64,000 nucleotides of DNA, from the NCBI GenBank assembly GCA_036924285.1, contig JAYKYS010000009.1:11842001-11906000 (forward strand), written 5' to 3'. The DNA comes from Asterella californica. Lineage: Eukaryota > Streptophyta > Marchantiopsida > Marchantiales > Aytoniaceae. The notes under the pieces are model-generated. The model was not told the DNA's origin, did no database searches, and saw only the letters and a list, made by a program, of their open reading frames with translations. Positions 44,258 to 55,871 of this stretch are shown here, piece by piece (positions within the stretch are counted from its first letter, which is position 1; each line of letters opens with the position of its first letter). Both the position numbers and the translations under genes were made by a program.

Positions 44258-46629
44258 TGTGAAGCCTTGATTTTTCATTTTTGTTAATTAATTGACTAGT
44301 TGTAGACTAAATAAGAAGAATAGGTAGTAAAAGATAGAGGATAGAAGTAGAGTAGTGTTAATTAGGAAGTTTAGTGAAGAAGATCTGCTCTTGAAGAATC
44401 AGTCAAAGTTGTGAAGTTAGTTTGGATGGGATTTCCTCATGAATGGATTCTTGGGACGAAGAGCTTTCTAATGATATGTTATGCGAGAAAAACGGAGTCC
44501 GAATGACGAAGTTATCAAGGATTTAAGAATCGATGAAGTTGGTGGGGTATGACTTCTTCGTACTTCGGCCGAAGAAGAACTTCGTCAGGCTGAGAAAAAC
44601 TCTAACTACGGCATGTGTGACAAAGTCATGAAGATATATGAGAAAGATGTTAAGTCATTGTCATATCATGTCTACAGTGTCAGAAAAGACGAAGAGATCG
44701 AGAGAGAAATTGACGAAGAAGTTGATCTTCAGCGAAGATTGTTTTGAAGAAAGTAACTATATGTGAGGAGGTTCTTCAAGAAGTTTCTTCGACTTCAACT
44801 TCGGACTTCGGACTTCAACTTCGTACTATCTTCCAACTTCGTACTTCATTTTCAACTTCGTATCTATTTTCAACTTCGTACCTTATTTCGGACTTCGGAC
44901 TTCAACTTCGTAACATCTTTAACTTCGGACTTCAACTTCGTAACATCTTCAACTTCGGACTTCAACTTCGTAACATCTTCAACTTCGGACTTCAGACTTC
45001 AACTTCGTACTATCTTCCAACTTCGTACTTCATTTTCAACTTCGTATCTATTTTCAACTTCGTACTTTACTTCGGACTTCGGACTTCAACTTCGTAACAT
45101 CTTCAACTTCGGACTTCAGACTTCAACTTCGTACTATCTTCAAACTTCGTACTTCGAATTTCAACTTCGTACTTCGTACCTTACTTCAACTTCGTATCAA
45201 TTTTCAACTTCGTATCAATTTCCAACTTCGTATCTATTTCCAACTTCGTACTTCGTACTTCATGACCATCTTCGTGTCATATTTAAACTTGGAGGTGAAG
45301 TTGAACTTGACGACTACGAGACTTCACGACATGAAGTCATAGAGAGACACATTGCAAGAACTGATAGTGACTTCGGAAGAAGACCTTCGGGGGAAAAGAC
45401 TTCTTAAGAAGAGACTTCGGAAGAAGACCTTCGGGGGAAGAGACTTCCAAAGAAGAGACTTAGAAAGAAGAACTTCGGACGAAGGTGGATGAGATCACGA
45501 CAACATACTTCGCCACCGAACTCGACGCGACAAAGATGGAGCTTCTCCAGCGGCTTCGGGCAGAGTTAACGATAGCGCCAGATCCTTCGGCGAAGAGCAG
45601 AATAGTTAGACTAGCGGAGAGAATCATTAGAGATTTGAAGGAGCTTAGAGAGACAGTTAAGTTTACACTATGCAGTTTAGGACAGAAGTTACAGTTAGGT
45701 AGAGTAGATACTGCGGTTCCGCCAACTGGGGAGTCGTGATCATGCGGTCTAGATGTGACCATCTTTTGTAGGAAATGAGATCCGCCATCTTAGGGCGAAG
45801 GAGTATATAAGCGATGCGAGTTTCAGTCATTTTACCTTTTCCATGTTTTCAGTGTTTGTTTCTTAATTTTCGATTGCGCAAGATTGTGGAGTGAGAGTGT
45901 GAATAAAGTGGGCGAAGGCGATTTACCTACGAAGGACGTAGTTTTTTGTCGCAGGTGTAATTCTGATTGACGAAGGCCTTTATCATTTACATTGAACGAA
46001 GTGACTTCAGTGGAGAATTTGACCGAAGGTGACTTCGGCCGAAGTTGAGACAGTATACTTCGAAGGTGTTTGAACGAAGATATGAGAACACATTAGTTAC
46101 TGTGAAGTGGAGAAGCATAAGTTAAATTGTAAGAAGAGTTCGGATGATGGTGGCTTCGTCTTAAGTCTGCCTTCTTCAAATAAGTGGGATTCTTAAGAGT
46201 GAGGATTTAGTTGGAAGAACATTTCTTAGGAAGAGTAGGGACTTATTCTTTGAACCTTGATGTGAAGTCTGTATTCTTCTGTCTTTTCAGAAGAACTCTA
46301 GTAACATTTCAGCAGTACTTTGCTACCTCATTTACCCATACATTTGTCTTCTCGAATCTTCTTTTTGTGTTGTTGGAAAGGTCCCTGATCAAAGAACTAT
46401 TTCATTGTTGTTTGTATTCGATTTATCAGGTTTGTACTTGGGTTTGATTTCTTATCAGACTTAAACTCTCATCCGGATATTATTCCATTCCGTGAGAATA
46501 ACAGAAAACCATTTGAATTATCATTGTGACGTTGTAGTACTGTGTTTTGTGTAATTGTTGACTGTATCTTCGTGGGAACGATCCTTTATTTACTATTTCC
46601 GATACTTTGTGTTTCTCTAGGTTGTTACA
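44258..46629 (+). repeat. 3' LTR of element B
   Basis: Uninterrupted 2372-bp copy. It includes the ACTTCG repeat block (44785-45270) and a TATATAAGCG box near 45804. It ends GTTGTTACA, followed by target TCTTA. Confidence 0.9.
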
Positions 46630-46634
46630 TCTTA

Positions 46635-47562
46635 CATGAAAATCAAATTTCGACTTTTGTTGCTCCAAAGACACTCATGAGAAAGACAAGCTAGGCCTTA
46701 GCTTACAGACTTTTGGCACCATTTTGGATCTCCACTTTTATCGCATCAGTGGATAGAGTTCCTTGTCAGCACTCCATAGGCACTTCATCTACTTCGTTTG
46801 GACGCCTAGTGGAGAAGTTAGAAGACTCGAAAGATGGGGAAAACAAGCTAAGCTTCAGCTTATAGATTTTTGGCACAACTTCAGATCTTCCCTTTCATCA
46901 CATAGATGGGTAGAGCTCATTGTAAGCTTTCCATGGGCATCTTGTCTACTTCATTTGGACACCTACTGGAGAAGTTATGCGACTCGAAAGAAGGGAAAAT
47001 CAAGCTAGACCTTAGTTTACTTGCTGACTGGGTATTTGCAGCCCCAGGCGTTATATTAAAGACGAAAGGGGCCTACTTCCTCATTATTGAGGAAAATTGG
47101 TACATACTGTGACTAACGTAAGGGGGGTTGCTTAAGGGGCTAGCTTGCATCTGCAACCTGTAAGCAAACGGTTCGGGAGATTTGGAGATCTAATGCAAGC
47201 GCGCAAGGCGTCGTTGGGTTCAGATCTGTGCAGACTACGCGTTGGTTAAGACGGTTCGTGAAGAGACGGATCGGGAAATGTGTTCTGAGAGAAATTGAGA
47301 CGTGGGGAAAGGATTTGGAGAGCTTCAGTGACCTGTGAAAGAGAGTTGGACCGTTCGGGCCGTTCCGGAGTCCAAACTTGCTGTCCTTGGATCCATCAAG
47401 ATCAGAACAACGAGTTCTTCAAGAAATTGAAGACGATACGAAATTTCATCGGGCGGTTTGGGAGTTCTGAGTGAAATTGGTTAGTAGGGAAGCGCTTACA
47501 ACATATTTTCATTCGCTTGCGACTTGAGATTGGTTTGTTCTTCGCGATCGGTGAGCCAAGCT
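46635..47562 (+). repeat. 3' LTR of element A, second piece
   Basis: Homologous to ~26502-27430 of the 5' LTR with many substitutions. It ends GTGAGCCAAGCT, where D1 is inserted; AAGCT (47558-47562) is repeated at 54290-54294, and the LTR continues there with CTTCGTTCTTGG. Confidence 0.8.
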
Positions 47563-49473
47563 TGTAGTGTCGCATGATTACTCCTTTTGCCCATTTAGTA
47601 TACAAGATATCGTTCCCACAGAGGATTTGCACAAGTAATACTGTTCTAAGTTCTAAGATCTGTTCAAACACACAAACACACGGGTTTTGCCTAGAAATCC
47701 CGTCTTCTCACAAAACCACACGGCTTCTAGATCCTTCAAAAGGTGCCCTGGATTTAAACAAACAAGTACTAACTAAAATATCACACAACTATCTATAGAG
47801 AAGCTCGGGAAGACGCTTCATGCTTCCAGGTCACTTCTTTCGATCTTCTCAGTACTGTCTTCCCGAAGCAATTCTCGGCTTCTGGGAGTTCAACTCAGCT
47901 TCTCACACCTCCAGAAGACTGCTCCTGCTTTGTAGAAGTCGACTAGCAACGTCTGTCGCACATTGCTCTTCCAATTCCCAATGGGTTAGATTAATCACAG
48001 GGTGTATGTCTCCTGTAGTCTTGCTAGGCTTCTGCCTACAGAAACGGTCTTCCTGCAGCACTACAACGACATTCACCTTCACGGAAGCTCAATAGAAGTC
48101 TCGAAAGCTCACTAGAAGAAGATAAGAAGATGGGGAAGATGGGGAAGATGGGAAAATCCAAACGAGAGAGAAACAAGATAAGAATAAGAAATTAAGATTC
48201 TGACAGGCTTCTAGTCCGGATCTTGACTAACAAGCCATCTTTGCTTGTAATAGTTTGGGGAGGAAGACCACACACGTGCGTACAGTTACACAGTCTTCTA
48301 CTTGAAGACTGATGTGGGAAGAAGGCTTCTTTTTTCTTCTCTCGCTGCTCCATAAGACCGCAACGACGAATGTTGAGGAGGAAGCCACCTCAGTGACACC
48401 CGAGGTATTTGCAGGGCTTCCAAGCTTATCAAAAGCTGAGTTAGGAGTTCAAGTAGGAGTAGATCAAATGGAACTTGCATCCGAGCAATTAGAGTAGACA
48501 GCAAAGCGCAGAAGACAAGTTGACTTGTCCAAACTTAGTAGGAACCGAACATGCTATTTTAGGAGGCGGCAGTTTTAGTGTAATATTAGATAGGTGACCA
48601 TGTGAAAAAGTAGGCAGCGCAGGAGTAGTAAGGTGGATGGCTAATTAGGAAAGAGAACCGCTTGCATGTGGGGTGGCAGCCTTCCGACAGCGCCCATCTC
48701 TCCCTGGTTGTGGTCGAGGATTGGAAGAGATCCCCTCTGCACCTCAAGGCAAATGCATAAGTAGGATTGTAGAGTAGGATTTCATGCACATTATACACAC
48801 ATGAGAGGCGCACTAAGTACATTAGTAATTTTTGGTGTACACTACTGTGCGCACACACACTACACCCGATGTTAGAGACATACGAATAGATTGGGATTAC
48901 ATCGGAGGGGTCTGCATGCTCGTTGCTAGCAGTGGTTCGAAGATGTAGATGGAGGTAATGGACAGTTAAGGAGCATGGAACGGCATCCTCGTATAGTCCT
49001 GCTGGCTAAACTGGTGTGTCAAGGAGTAGGAGTAGAAAGTAGAGGGAGTGAGCTTCCCAACACCAATGTGCCTTCTTCTCGGAGAATGGATCAGCAGAAG
49101 CTTTGTCTGTGTCTTCTGGGTGGTGGATTTCCTTGAATCCACTCCCGATTGTGCATGGGAAGCATTCTTCTTGAGTGGCGGTGACTGTCAGCAGTTATGC
49201 AGATTTGCAGCTTGGCTCGTCTAGTGGAGCACTTTGCTGCTGCTGCTGCTTTGGAAGACGGAAGCGTCTTCTGGGAAGCTGGGTCGACTTGTGCTTCTTC
49301 GCTCTTCTGAGGCACTAGTTCGACACTGGGAGCCATGGTGACCTCATAGGGGTCCGAGGAAGTCGTTTCCTCCACTCGGAATACCTAAGAAGACAGCTTT
49401 TCTTCTTGTCTTCCAGAAGACACCTTGTCTTCCGGGGCTTCTTCCGGAGTCTTCTCGGCTTCCAACACTGTCA

Positions 49474-50673
49474 CTACCAAGTGGACAGCGAGGTCGAACT
49501 CCTCCTTCTCAAGTCTGATCCGGTCGATGGTGCTGGGGCTTGGGAAGATGTAGTTGCGGGTGACGAGATCAAGGGAAGACCGTAGAGTGTCTTCACTCCC
49601 TCTATCTGCCGATCCAAGTACCGGAACATGCTCTCCTTACACTCTACCAACATCGTCATGGACTCGTCGTCCCATTCTCTAGCTAAGGTAAGAAGCTTCC
49701 TACCTGCGGTGAAGTTAAACTTCTTCCGAAACGCTTCCACCGACTGAGCTAACATCCCCTGCGCACGAGCTTCCGCTGCTTCTCGCTGCGTCTTCTCTGC
49801 TGCAGTCTGCGCTTCTGCGGCTTCCCGCAGTGTCTTCCATGTCGTCTTCTCCTCTGCAAGGACGGTGATCTTATCTCGCACTCGCAGAACCTCCTGGTCA
49901 CGCTGCTGTAAACGCGCCTGCAACTCTTGGTTGCTCTTCTTCAACTGCGCTAACTCCTTGGCTAAAGCGGCTGCTTCCGTCTTGTACTTCGCTGTGAGCT
50001 TCTCCGTGGTGCGGAGGTTGGCTTCCAGCGCTTCTATCTTCTTCTGGTCTTCTTCCTGTCGCATCAAGATGCGCAGACCGAATCCAAGCTGTAGTGGCTT
50101 CTCCTGAGCCATCGCTCTCTTCTCTACCAACTCCATAGTTGGTCGGATCTCCGAGTGGAAGAAGACATTGAACTCCTCCAGTCTTCTTCCTGTGGAAGAC
50201 AGGTTCATCTTCACAATCTGATCGGAGATGTCTTTCTTGTCTTCCTGAGACAAGGATGCCTCTTCCACCACTATGATCTTCTGTTTCTGCGCACGGGAAG
50301 ATGCTACTCTTCTCATCTTCCGGGGTGGAAGATCTCTCCCCATGATAGAAGCGGTCCTCTTTACTACGCTTTCTCGCATCAGAGTAGGAGTGTCCATCCA
50401 ACCTTCGTCTTCTGGAGTCTTCGGAAGACTCCCTGGTGTTGCAGAAGCGATCTTCTGCGCAACTCCGGTACTCAAGGACTCCTCATGTGAGTCGAACTCC
50501 GATCCAGAGTGAATGATCGAGAAGGAGGTGGTCTTCCTAGACACACTCTTAGGACCCATCTTCCTTGGTGGTGTCGCGTCTTTCGACCCACTGGAATAGT
50601 CTTCCCTCACCAGAAGCGTCTTCTGATGAGTACTTGGCCTCATCTGCGACATCAGAGTGGGAGAGAGAGTCAT
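49474..50673 (-). CDS. LTR-borne coiled-coil protein of D1, N-terminally decayed
   Basis: A 399-aa open frame from an ATG. Residues 1-~130 are Ser/Lys-rich and acidic (THQKTLLVREDYSSGSKDA) and match the end of the D2 gene (SHQKTLLVREDDSSGSEDA). Residues ~190-300 show heptad-like spacing (LKKSNQELQARLQQRDQEVL, AEAQTAAEKTQREAAEARAQ), a long coiled coil. Upstream in other minus frames, to ~50985, are MSMHPRGLVLPA-type and LDFFLWDWNL segments also present in D2, with a deletion between VWAA and LVYLGTPA. The whole gene probably began there. It is not a known Gag or Pol. Resemblance to plant transposon-associated accessory proteins is my best guess. Confidence 0.5.
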   Translation of the reverse strand: MTLSPTLMSQMRPSTHQKTLLVREDYSSGSKDATPPRKMGPKSVSRKTTSFSIIHSGSEFDSHEESLSTGVAQKIASATPGSLPKTPEDEGWMDTPTLMRESVVKRTASIMGRDLPPRKMRRVASSRAQKQKIIVVEEASLSQEDKKDISDQIVKMNLSSTGRRLEEFNVFFHSEIRPTMELVEKRAMAQEKPLQLGFGLRILMRQEEDQKKIEALEANLRTTEKLTAKYKTEAAALAKELAQLKKSNQELQARLQQRDQEVLRVRDKITVLAEEKTTWKTLREAAEAQTAAEKTQREAAEARAQGMLAQSVEAFRKKFNFTAGRKLLTLAREWDDESMTMLVECKESMFRYLDRQIEGVKTLYGLPLISSPATTSSQAPAPSTGSDLRRRSSTSLSTW

Positions 50674-51001
50674 TGCGGTTGCTCGGTTGTCTTCTCCCGA
50701 GGTCTCCTACTTCATCTCGTGCTGTCCCGTTGGTCTTATATCTCGCCAATTGATCTTCCGTGAGATCCCCCTTGACCACGTACAGATAACAAAAGAACGG
50801 AGTAAGATGTCCTCATGCCGGGGTACCTAAATACACTAAGCTGCCCAAACCTCCTCTAGAAGACCCAGGTCGGCGAGGTTCCAATCCCACAAGAAGAAGT
50901 CGAGACCCAACTCCTTGATGAAGGGTTTGACCTCGGTCAATTCTACTGCCGGTAACACCAATCCTCGAGGATGCATCGACATACTTGAAACTCTGTTGCA
51001 C

Positions 51002-54000
51002 TAAGCCACACGCACTTACTGTGAGCCGAAGGCTCAGTCCTTCTCAGGTTCTCACATTCTAGCTTCCTTCTCAGAAGACGAATCTAGTCTTCCAGAAGAC
51101 AACTATTCCGTCTTCCGAGATTCTAACAGTGCTTCCTAAGTAGCTCTCGTCTTGCGAGCTATATCTAAACAATCCTAGCTAAGCAAGGCCTCGCATGGAT
51201 TCCTAAGAAGACAACCCACCTTGCATTACATCCTACTTCCTAACAGAAGATACAAGATATGCGAGAAGTAGAGTGTATAAAAAGTTCAGAAGATGGTTGC
51301 GGGCTCCTGCGGTGACAGTGGCCTCTGGGAAGACTCACGGGACAGCTTCCGATTCAATAACGTTCTCGGAAGACTTCTCGAAGCCAGGCTTTCCTTCACT
51401 GGTCTCACTTGTCTTCTGCTTCCTACACGCAGTTTAACCTCACAACAGACACAAGATATTCGCACTCTGTTCTTCCTACTCCTCACCTCTCATACACACT
51501 CAGAAGAAGCTTGCTGCATGACGAGAAGACATGACCCTCGACCATTCTCTCCAGATTCTGCCAGCAAGACTTCTCACAACTCTCTTCTAAGTTCGGGAAG
51601 AAGAAGGAATAGGCTGCTATGGGTCGGACAGAAGAGACCCGTTATCGTAGGGCGTGAATTGTGGTCGAGGAATACACGGAGTATCTAGCTGTGGAGAGAT
51701 ACAATAGGATCTACAACCTAACCGAAGAAAACTAACGCTCTCACTATCTAATCTATCAGTATTTTGTCTTGGTTACTATCGATCTAACTTGACACATGTG
51801 CGTCGCACAAATGACTCGGAGCTCGATCCCATTCTAGGTAAAAGTAAGGCTCATACATGGTACATGTCTGCTTTAGATTCCAAGCACTTTTCATACAATC
51901 TTTCATCGGTATCCGCTTCACTACTTCTTCTCGACAAACTACCTAAATGCTAGACTCAGGCCTTCTATTATTCACTGATACGAGCTTCGCTTAGGAAGAT
52001 GTCCACAGCAAAGGACAGCCAACTACACAAACTTCCCAACGATACAAGGCATATCGGCAGCAAACAATCAGAAACTCGGGGCGTGAGACCGACGATAACA
52101 GTACCTCAGCTTCAACAAGGCGTGGCACCTCCACTGAACGTGATCGCCGTACCAATCTCACAATACAGCCTCCTTGTCATCCATGCAACACCTCCAAGAA
52201 GCTCATCTCCAATCCTCAAGTCGCTTGTTCAAGATCATTCAAGAGATTTAGGCGAAATCTCTCTTCGTCTTCCTCCCGTCTCGCTGTAAATTGAACTTTG
52301 ACAACCTCGTGCTCTCACCTCGATCATCCAATCGTGCTCAAATTTCACAAGAAATCCCCTCTGACCCTCCTCTACTGCTGTACGAAAATCCAGCCTCAGA
52401 TCTGAACCCAACTGTCCGCGATGGATCAAGCCACCCGTCTGTGCTAACCTATGAGCTTTACAGATCTCGATGGCTAAAATCCTAGATCTCCACACATTCT
52501 CTTACCCAATTGAGCTGAAATTTCACATGTGACTAGCTGATAGGGCACACTCTCATCCTGGAAAGTTTCACTCAGAGATCCAATCCCATGTGCACGGAGC
52601 AACTCAAGCTTTGAACCCAAAGAAAACGGATCTGCATATATCTCTCAACTGTAACAGCCAACTTCAATCGATCATTTCAGGAGCAAATCCAACCCAAATG
52701 TAGAATTGTTTTACATCAATGTAACCAGAACGGAGTGAACTACTCGATTCCCTTGACAGCTCCTAAAGATCACCTCTCAAACTCTCGGATCACTCCAAAA
52801 CGTGACTCGGGGTACCGATTTGACCCCATGACTTTCAATGTCCATCACTCTCTCCTCAGAACTCCAAATCGCCCGATCTTTGTCTCCAGAGTGTAGCCCG
52901 TCTGGAGAGCTTTCCAACAAGACCACTCACTCCTCAAATGACTCCCGGGAAGACCTCCAAAACCCTAAAACCGTCTGCAGATCTTGAATGGAGTTGATTG
53001 GTCGAAAATAGACCAATAAGAAATCAGATCTGGAAATCACTTTTGTCCTCTACTTGGTACCCTAGAACCACTATAACCCTAATACCCTCTCATGCCTTCA
53101 AGGCATCGACCCTTACCTTAGGGTAATTACACTCGTCAAACTATAGAGATCATACTTAACACTTAAGATTCAATACAAAGTCAAGATGACGACTTGGAAC
53201 CGATCTATGATGAAAGGTACTACAAAAGGGAATGGAGAAGCCATCACTTGATTACAGTACTCCTCGTCAAAGTTCCTTGCGATCCACACATGATGATGTA
53301 GGGAAACTGATAGCTGCGCGATCGAATTTGAGAACGAAAGTCAAGGAAGCTTGATTGCAGCTCGAGAAGAAGCTAGAACATGAATGTCGAAAATTGAGCA
53401 GCGCTTTTGCGCCCAATTTCACAGAAGAAAAACACGGGATGGGGAATCGATCGATCGGTTTACCTGCAAACAACCGGGGAAGCGCGAGGGATACCAAACA
53501 AGAGGCGAGAAGCAAGGTGGAAAAGAAGAGAACATGGGAAGAACCTCAAACAATCTTCTATCTGCTTCCGTAGTGTCTTCAGTCTTTTGCGTGCTTCCGG
53601 CTCCGACCCCAACTCTAATGCGACTCCACAAAGTTACTGCTGTCGTCAAGGACTTGCCACTCCTCAATCGAACAAGACTCCACCTCTGATTCTTCTCAGT
53701 TGTCTTTCAATGTCTGCTTCCGGGAGTCTACAGAAGACTCCTTCAGCTCGATGTGCTTCCTACTCTCAGTAATTCGCCCTCGTCTTCTTTCTAGCTGCGA
53801 ATCGATTTTGACTCTACTCAATTTCACTCTGCTGGCCCTCATTCAATTCGATCACCTCTCAATTCGATCTTCTAGGCACAAACGACCTTGATGCGAGAAG
53901 CGGTAGTGTTCCTGCACTAATGCACTTCCTTCGTATCTTCTCGCGCAGTTTAGGGGTTCTCGACCTACCCGACCTTCCTGACCTACCTACTAACTTGGTG

Positions 54001-54289
54001 CTACCTGGTAGGTACACCTACTTCTTTACTGAGGAATACGCGGTTAGGCTTCTACGGTCGCTGTCTTCCGGAAGATACGTGTCTTCTGTCTTTCGCCGTC
54101 TTCCGTCTTCGAAAGATACAATTGAGAAGACGCTTCTAAGTCACTTCTTATTGCGAAAAAGATCGTAAGATCATCTTCCTTCTAAGGAAGCCGTAATCTT
54201 AAGTAACAAAGCTTCTTCAGTTATACAAACAAGTTATTAACCTTAAAAATTTCAAAAATTCGTGAATCTTGTAAATTGTTGGCACCACA
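51002..54289. other. Non-coding part of D1
   Basis: 51002-51655 and 53295-54289 align in reverse with the D2 left half, including the 54000-54130 segment full of GTCTTCC. 51655-53290 has no D2 counterpart and lacks the GAAGAC density. No gene is evident in it. Confidence 0.55.
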
Positions 54290-55200
54290 AAGCTCTTCGT
54301 TCTTGGTGCTTACGCGACCAGAGAGTCTTTATCTACGCATAAGAGAACGCCATGTGTGGATTGGATTGTTGGGTTAGGTGTGGTGAGCAAGTTTGAGCAG
54401 CAAGGAGCTGATTTACGTCAATTTTTTGCAACCTACGACCAAATTTCTTATGTGGTTTTGCAAGGGGAACTCCAAACGGCTTGTTTGGAGTCTCGTTGGG
54501 TTCAAGGTAGCTAGATCTACTTGCCCGGGAAGACGGATATCAGTTCAAATGATCTGTTTGTGCGGTGTGTGCGGTTTTAAGCCGCAGGGAGGAGTTTTTG
54601 AAGGTTCGGTCGTCTACGACCAAAAATTGACGATATCTCGGCTGTTGGGAGTCGGATCTGAAGGTTTCTTGGGCCAACGGAGTCAAGGAAGGAGACCTTA
54701 TCGACATCTAAAGACCGCTCGGCGAAAGAAGGAAGTTCTCAGATAGACTTTTTTCGGTTCTTTCGCTACGAGTTTCTTCCTTTTGAGTTCGTTAGAGTTC
54801 TGGTTGGTTATGTACAGCTTGTGGTGGCTAGCTTTAGCTAAGAGCTTGTACATGAATGTGGTTTGGACTTGGGGTTGAACCGTATGGTGTTGGTGCAGCT
54901 CATTCTGTTTGGAAAGAGAAGTTTTTCTTGCTTTGAGCTACGCTTCGATGATTTTGGGTCAAGGTTGAGATTCAGGAGTTCGTTTTAGGGGCTTTGAAGC
55001 AGATTATAGATCTCTCTGGTCTGTTTCACAATTTTGTGTTCTTAGGAAGAAAGAACCGGCAGTGTACATACATTGTGAGTTGGTATATATTGCAGCATTC
55101 GTTTTCGCAGTTGTTTTTTCTGTCTTGTCTCTGTTCAACACAGTACATCTCCACACCCAGGAACCTCAAGTTTTCCTAGACATCCTTCACGCAAAATCCG
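54290..55200 (+). repeat. 3' LTR of element A, third piece
   Basis: Begins with the duplicated AAGCT and matches 27430-28007, then extends ~330 bp beyond the truncated 5' LTR. It ends somewhere in 55190-55212, before the E protease frame resumes with GCT ACA AAC AAC. Confidence 0.7.
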
Positions 55201-55212
55201 ACACGATAACGT

Positions 55213-55871
55213 GCTACAAACAACCAGAAAGGTGAGCTATATGGCGTTTGTCCTAACGTGAAGATGAAGATAGGTGATGTGGATGTAGATCATCATTTCT
55301 TCGTGCAATCTTCTACTTCATATCTTGTGATTCTTGGTCAGTCTTATATCACTGCAGTTCGAATGGAGACCAAGGTGATGGATGACCGATCTCATTACGT
55401 TAAGATCCGTAGTCCAAATGATAGACGTTCTGTGCAGTTTCTGATCGTTCGTACGAACCACGAATGAAACCGACAGACTTTGAGAGATTCTCTTATCTGT
55501 AGGAGTAAAGGTTTTCTGAAACCACTCTTGTAGGACGGAATAGCAAGAATGAAGGATCTATTGCTACTATGATCCCGCTTGATGAGAGATCACAGGAGAC
55601 TGGTGAAGAGGCTGCTCAAGATGCAGAGAGTAGTTATACTGTACATAGTTGGAGATCTGGTTTGATGACTTTCAGTTCTGATGATTGGAGTGAGTTTACG
55701 CGGATAGAGGATTTGACTAAGAATAGTAGAAGGCAGATGGAGAAGTACGCAGCAAATCTACGTTGTACAGGAATTCTGAAGGAAGAAGAGACGATTTCTG
55801 ATATTTATGAGAAGTTTGTAGGTGTACAATCTTTTGTTCGTTGGCTGGATGATGTAGATAGGTTGATGGAG
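55213..55871 (+). pseudogene. Element E protease end and pol N-terminus (3' part)
   Basis: ATNNQKGE followed by MKIGDVDVDHHFFVQSSTSY and VILGQSYITAVRMETKVMDD match the C protease end (IGDVEIEQNFFVQS, VILGQPYITASRMETKVMDD). A second frame (55569 onward) matches the linker before RT (LMTFSSDDWSEF...DLTKNSRRQMEKYAANLR). The equivalent of the C frameshift heptamer is lost. It is cut at TGGAG by D2. Confidence 0.75.

Larger units (their letters stand above)
30402..46629 (+). mobile_element. Element B: internally deleted LTR retrotransposon, TSD TCTTA, split by C
   Basis: It begins TGTGAAGCC and ends GTTGTTACA, with TCTTA on both sides. The 5' LTR is in two pieces (30402-30639 and 40748-42859) because C inserted into it; the 3' LTR is 44258-46629. 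A tRNA-Asp-type primer-binding site follows the 5' LTR and a purine tract precedes the 3' LTR. The interior is only ~1.4 kb and encodes a Gag N-terminus joined to an integrase C-terminus, so it cannot supply its own enzymes. The two LTRs differ at roughly ten positions that I noticed plus repeat-number changes in U3, older than C but still young. Confidence 0.88.
47563..54289 (-). mobile_element. Element D1: giant solo LTR (6.7 kb), minus orientation, TSD AAGCT
   Basis: The ends are TGTAGTGTCGC (left) and GGCACCACA (right). Read on the minus strand it starts TGTGGTGCC and ends GCGACACTACA, exactly the ends of D2. No second copy of either end and no internal domain is seen, so it behaves as one LTR rather than a full element. 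Sequence throughout is saturated with GAAGAC/GTCTTC. It contains remnants of a coding region (49474-50985) and a ~1.6-kb segment (51655-53290) that D2 lacks. Confidence 0.75.
26482..55200 (+). mobile_element. Element A: non-autonomous Gypsy-like LTR element, later split by B and D1
   Basis: The 5' LTR starts TGTTGTGTCGTGGACC at 26482 and the 3' LTR starts TGTCGTGTCGTGGACC at 30379. The 3' LTR continues at 46635 (after B) and at 54295 (after D1), to about 55200. The element sits inside the protease frame of E, which reads across it as WVLH|ATNNQKGE. Its interior (~28.0-30.38 kb) holds only gag-like remnants and no RT, RNase H or integrase. The right boundary and target duplication are eroded (TACAT versus AACGT is the best candidate). 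The LTRs differ at many positions, so it is older than B and C. Confidence 0.7.

Noticed and set aside
47563..54289. D1 as a full-length element with two LTRs
   Set aside because: I found no internal second copy of either terminus and no PBS or purine tract inside it; D3 shows that the D LTR end is followed directly by the PBS.
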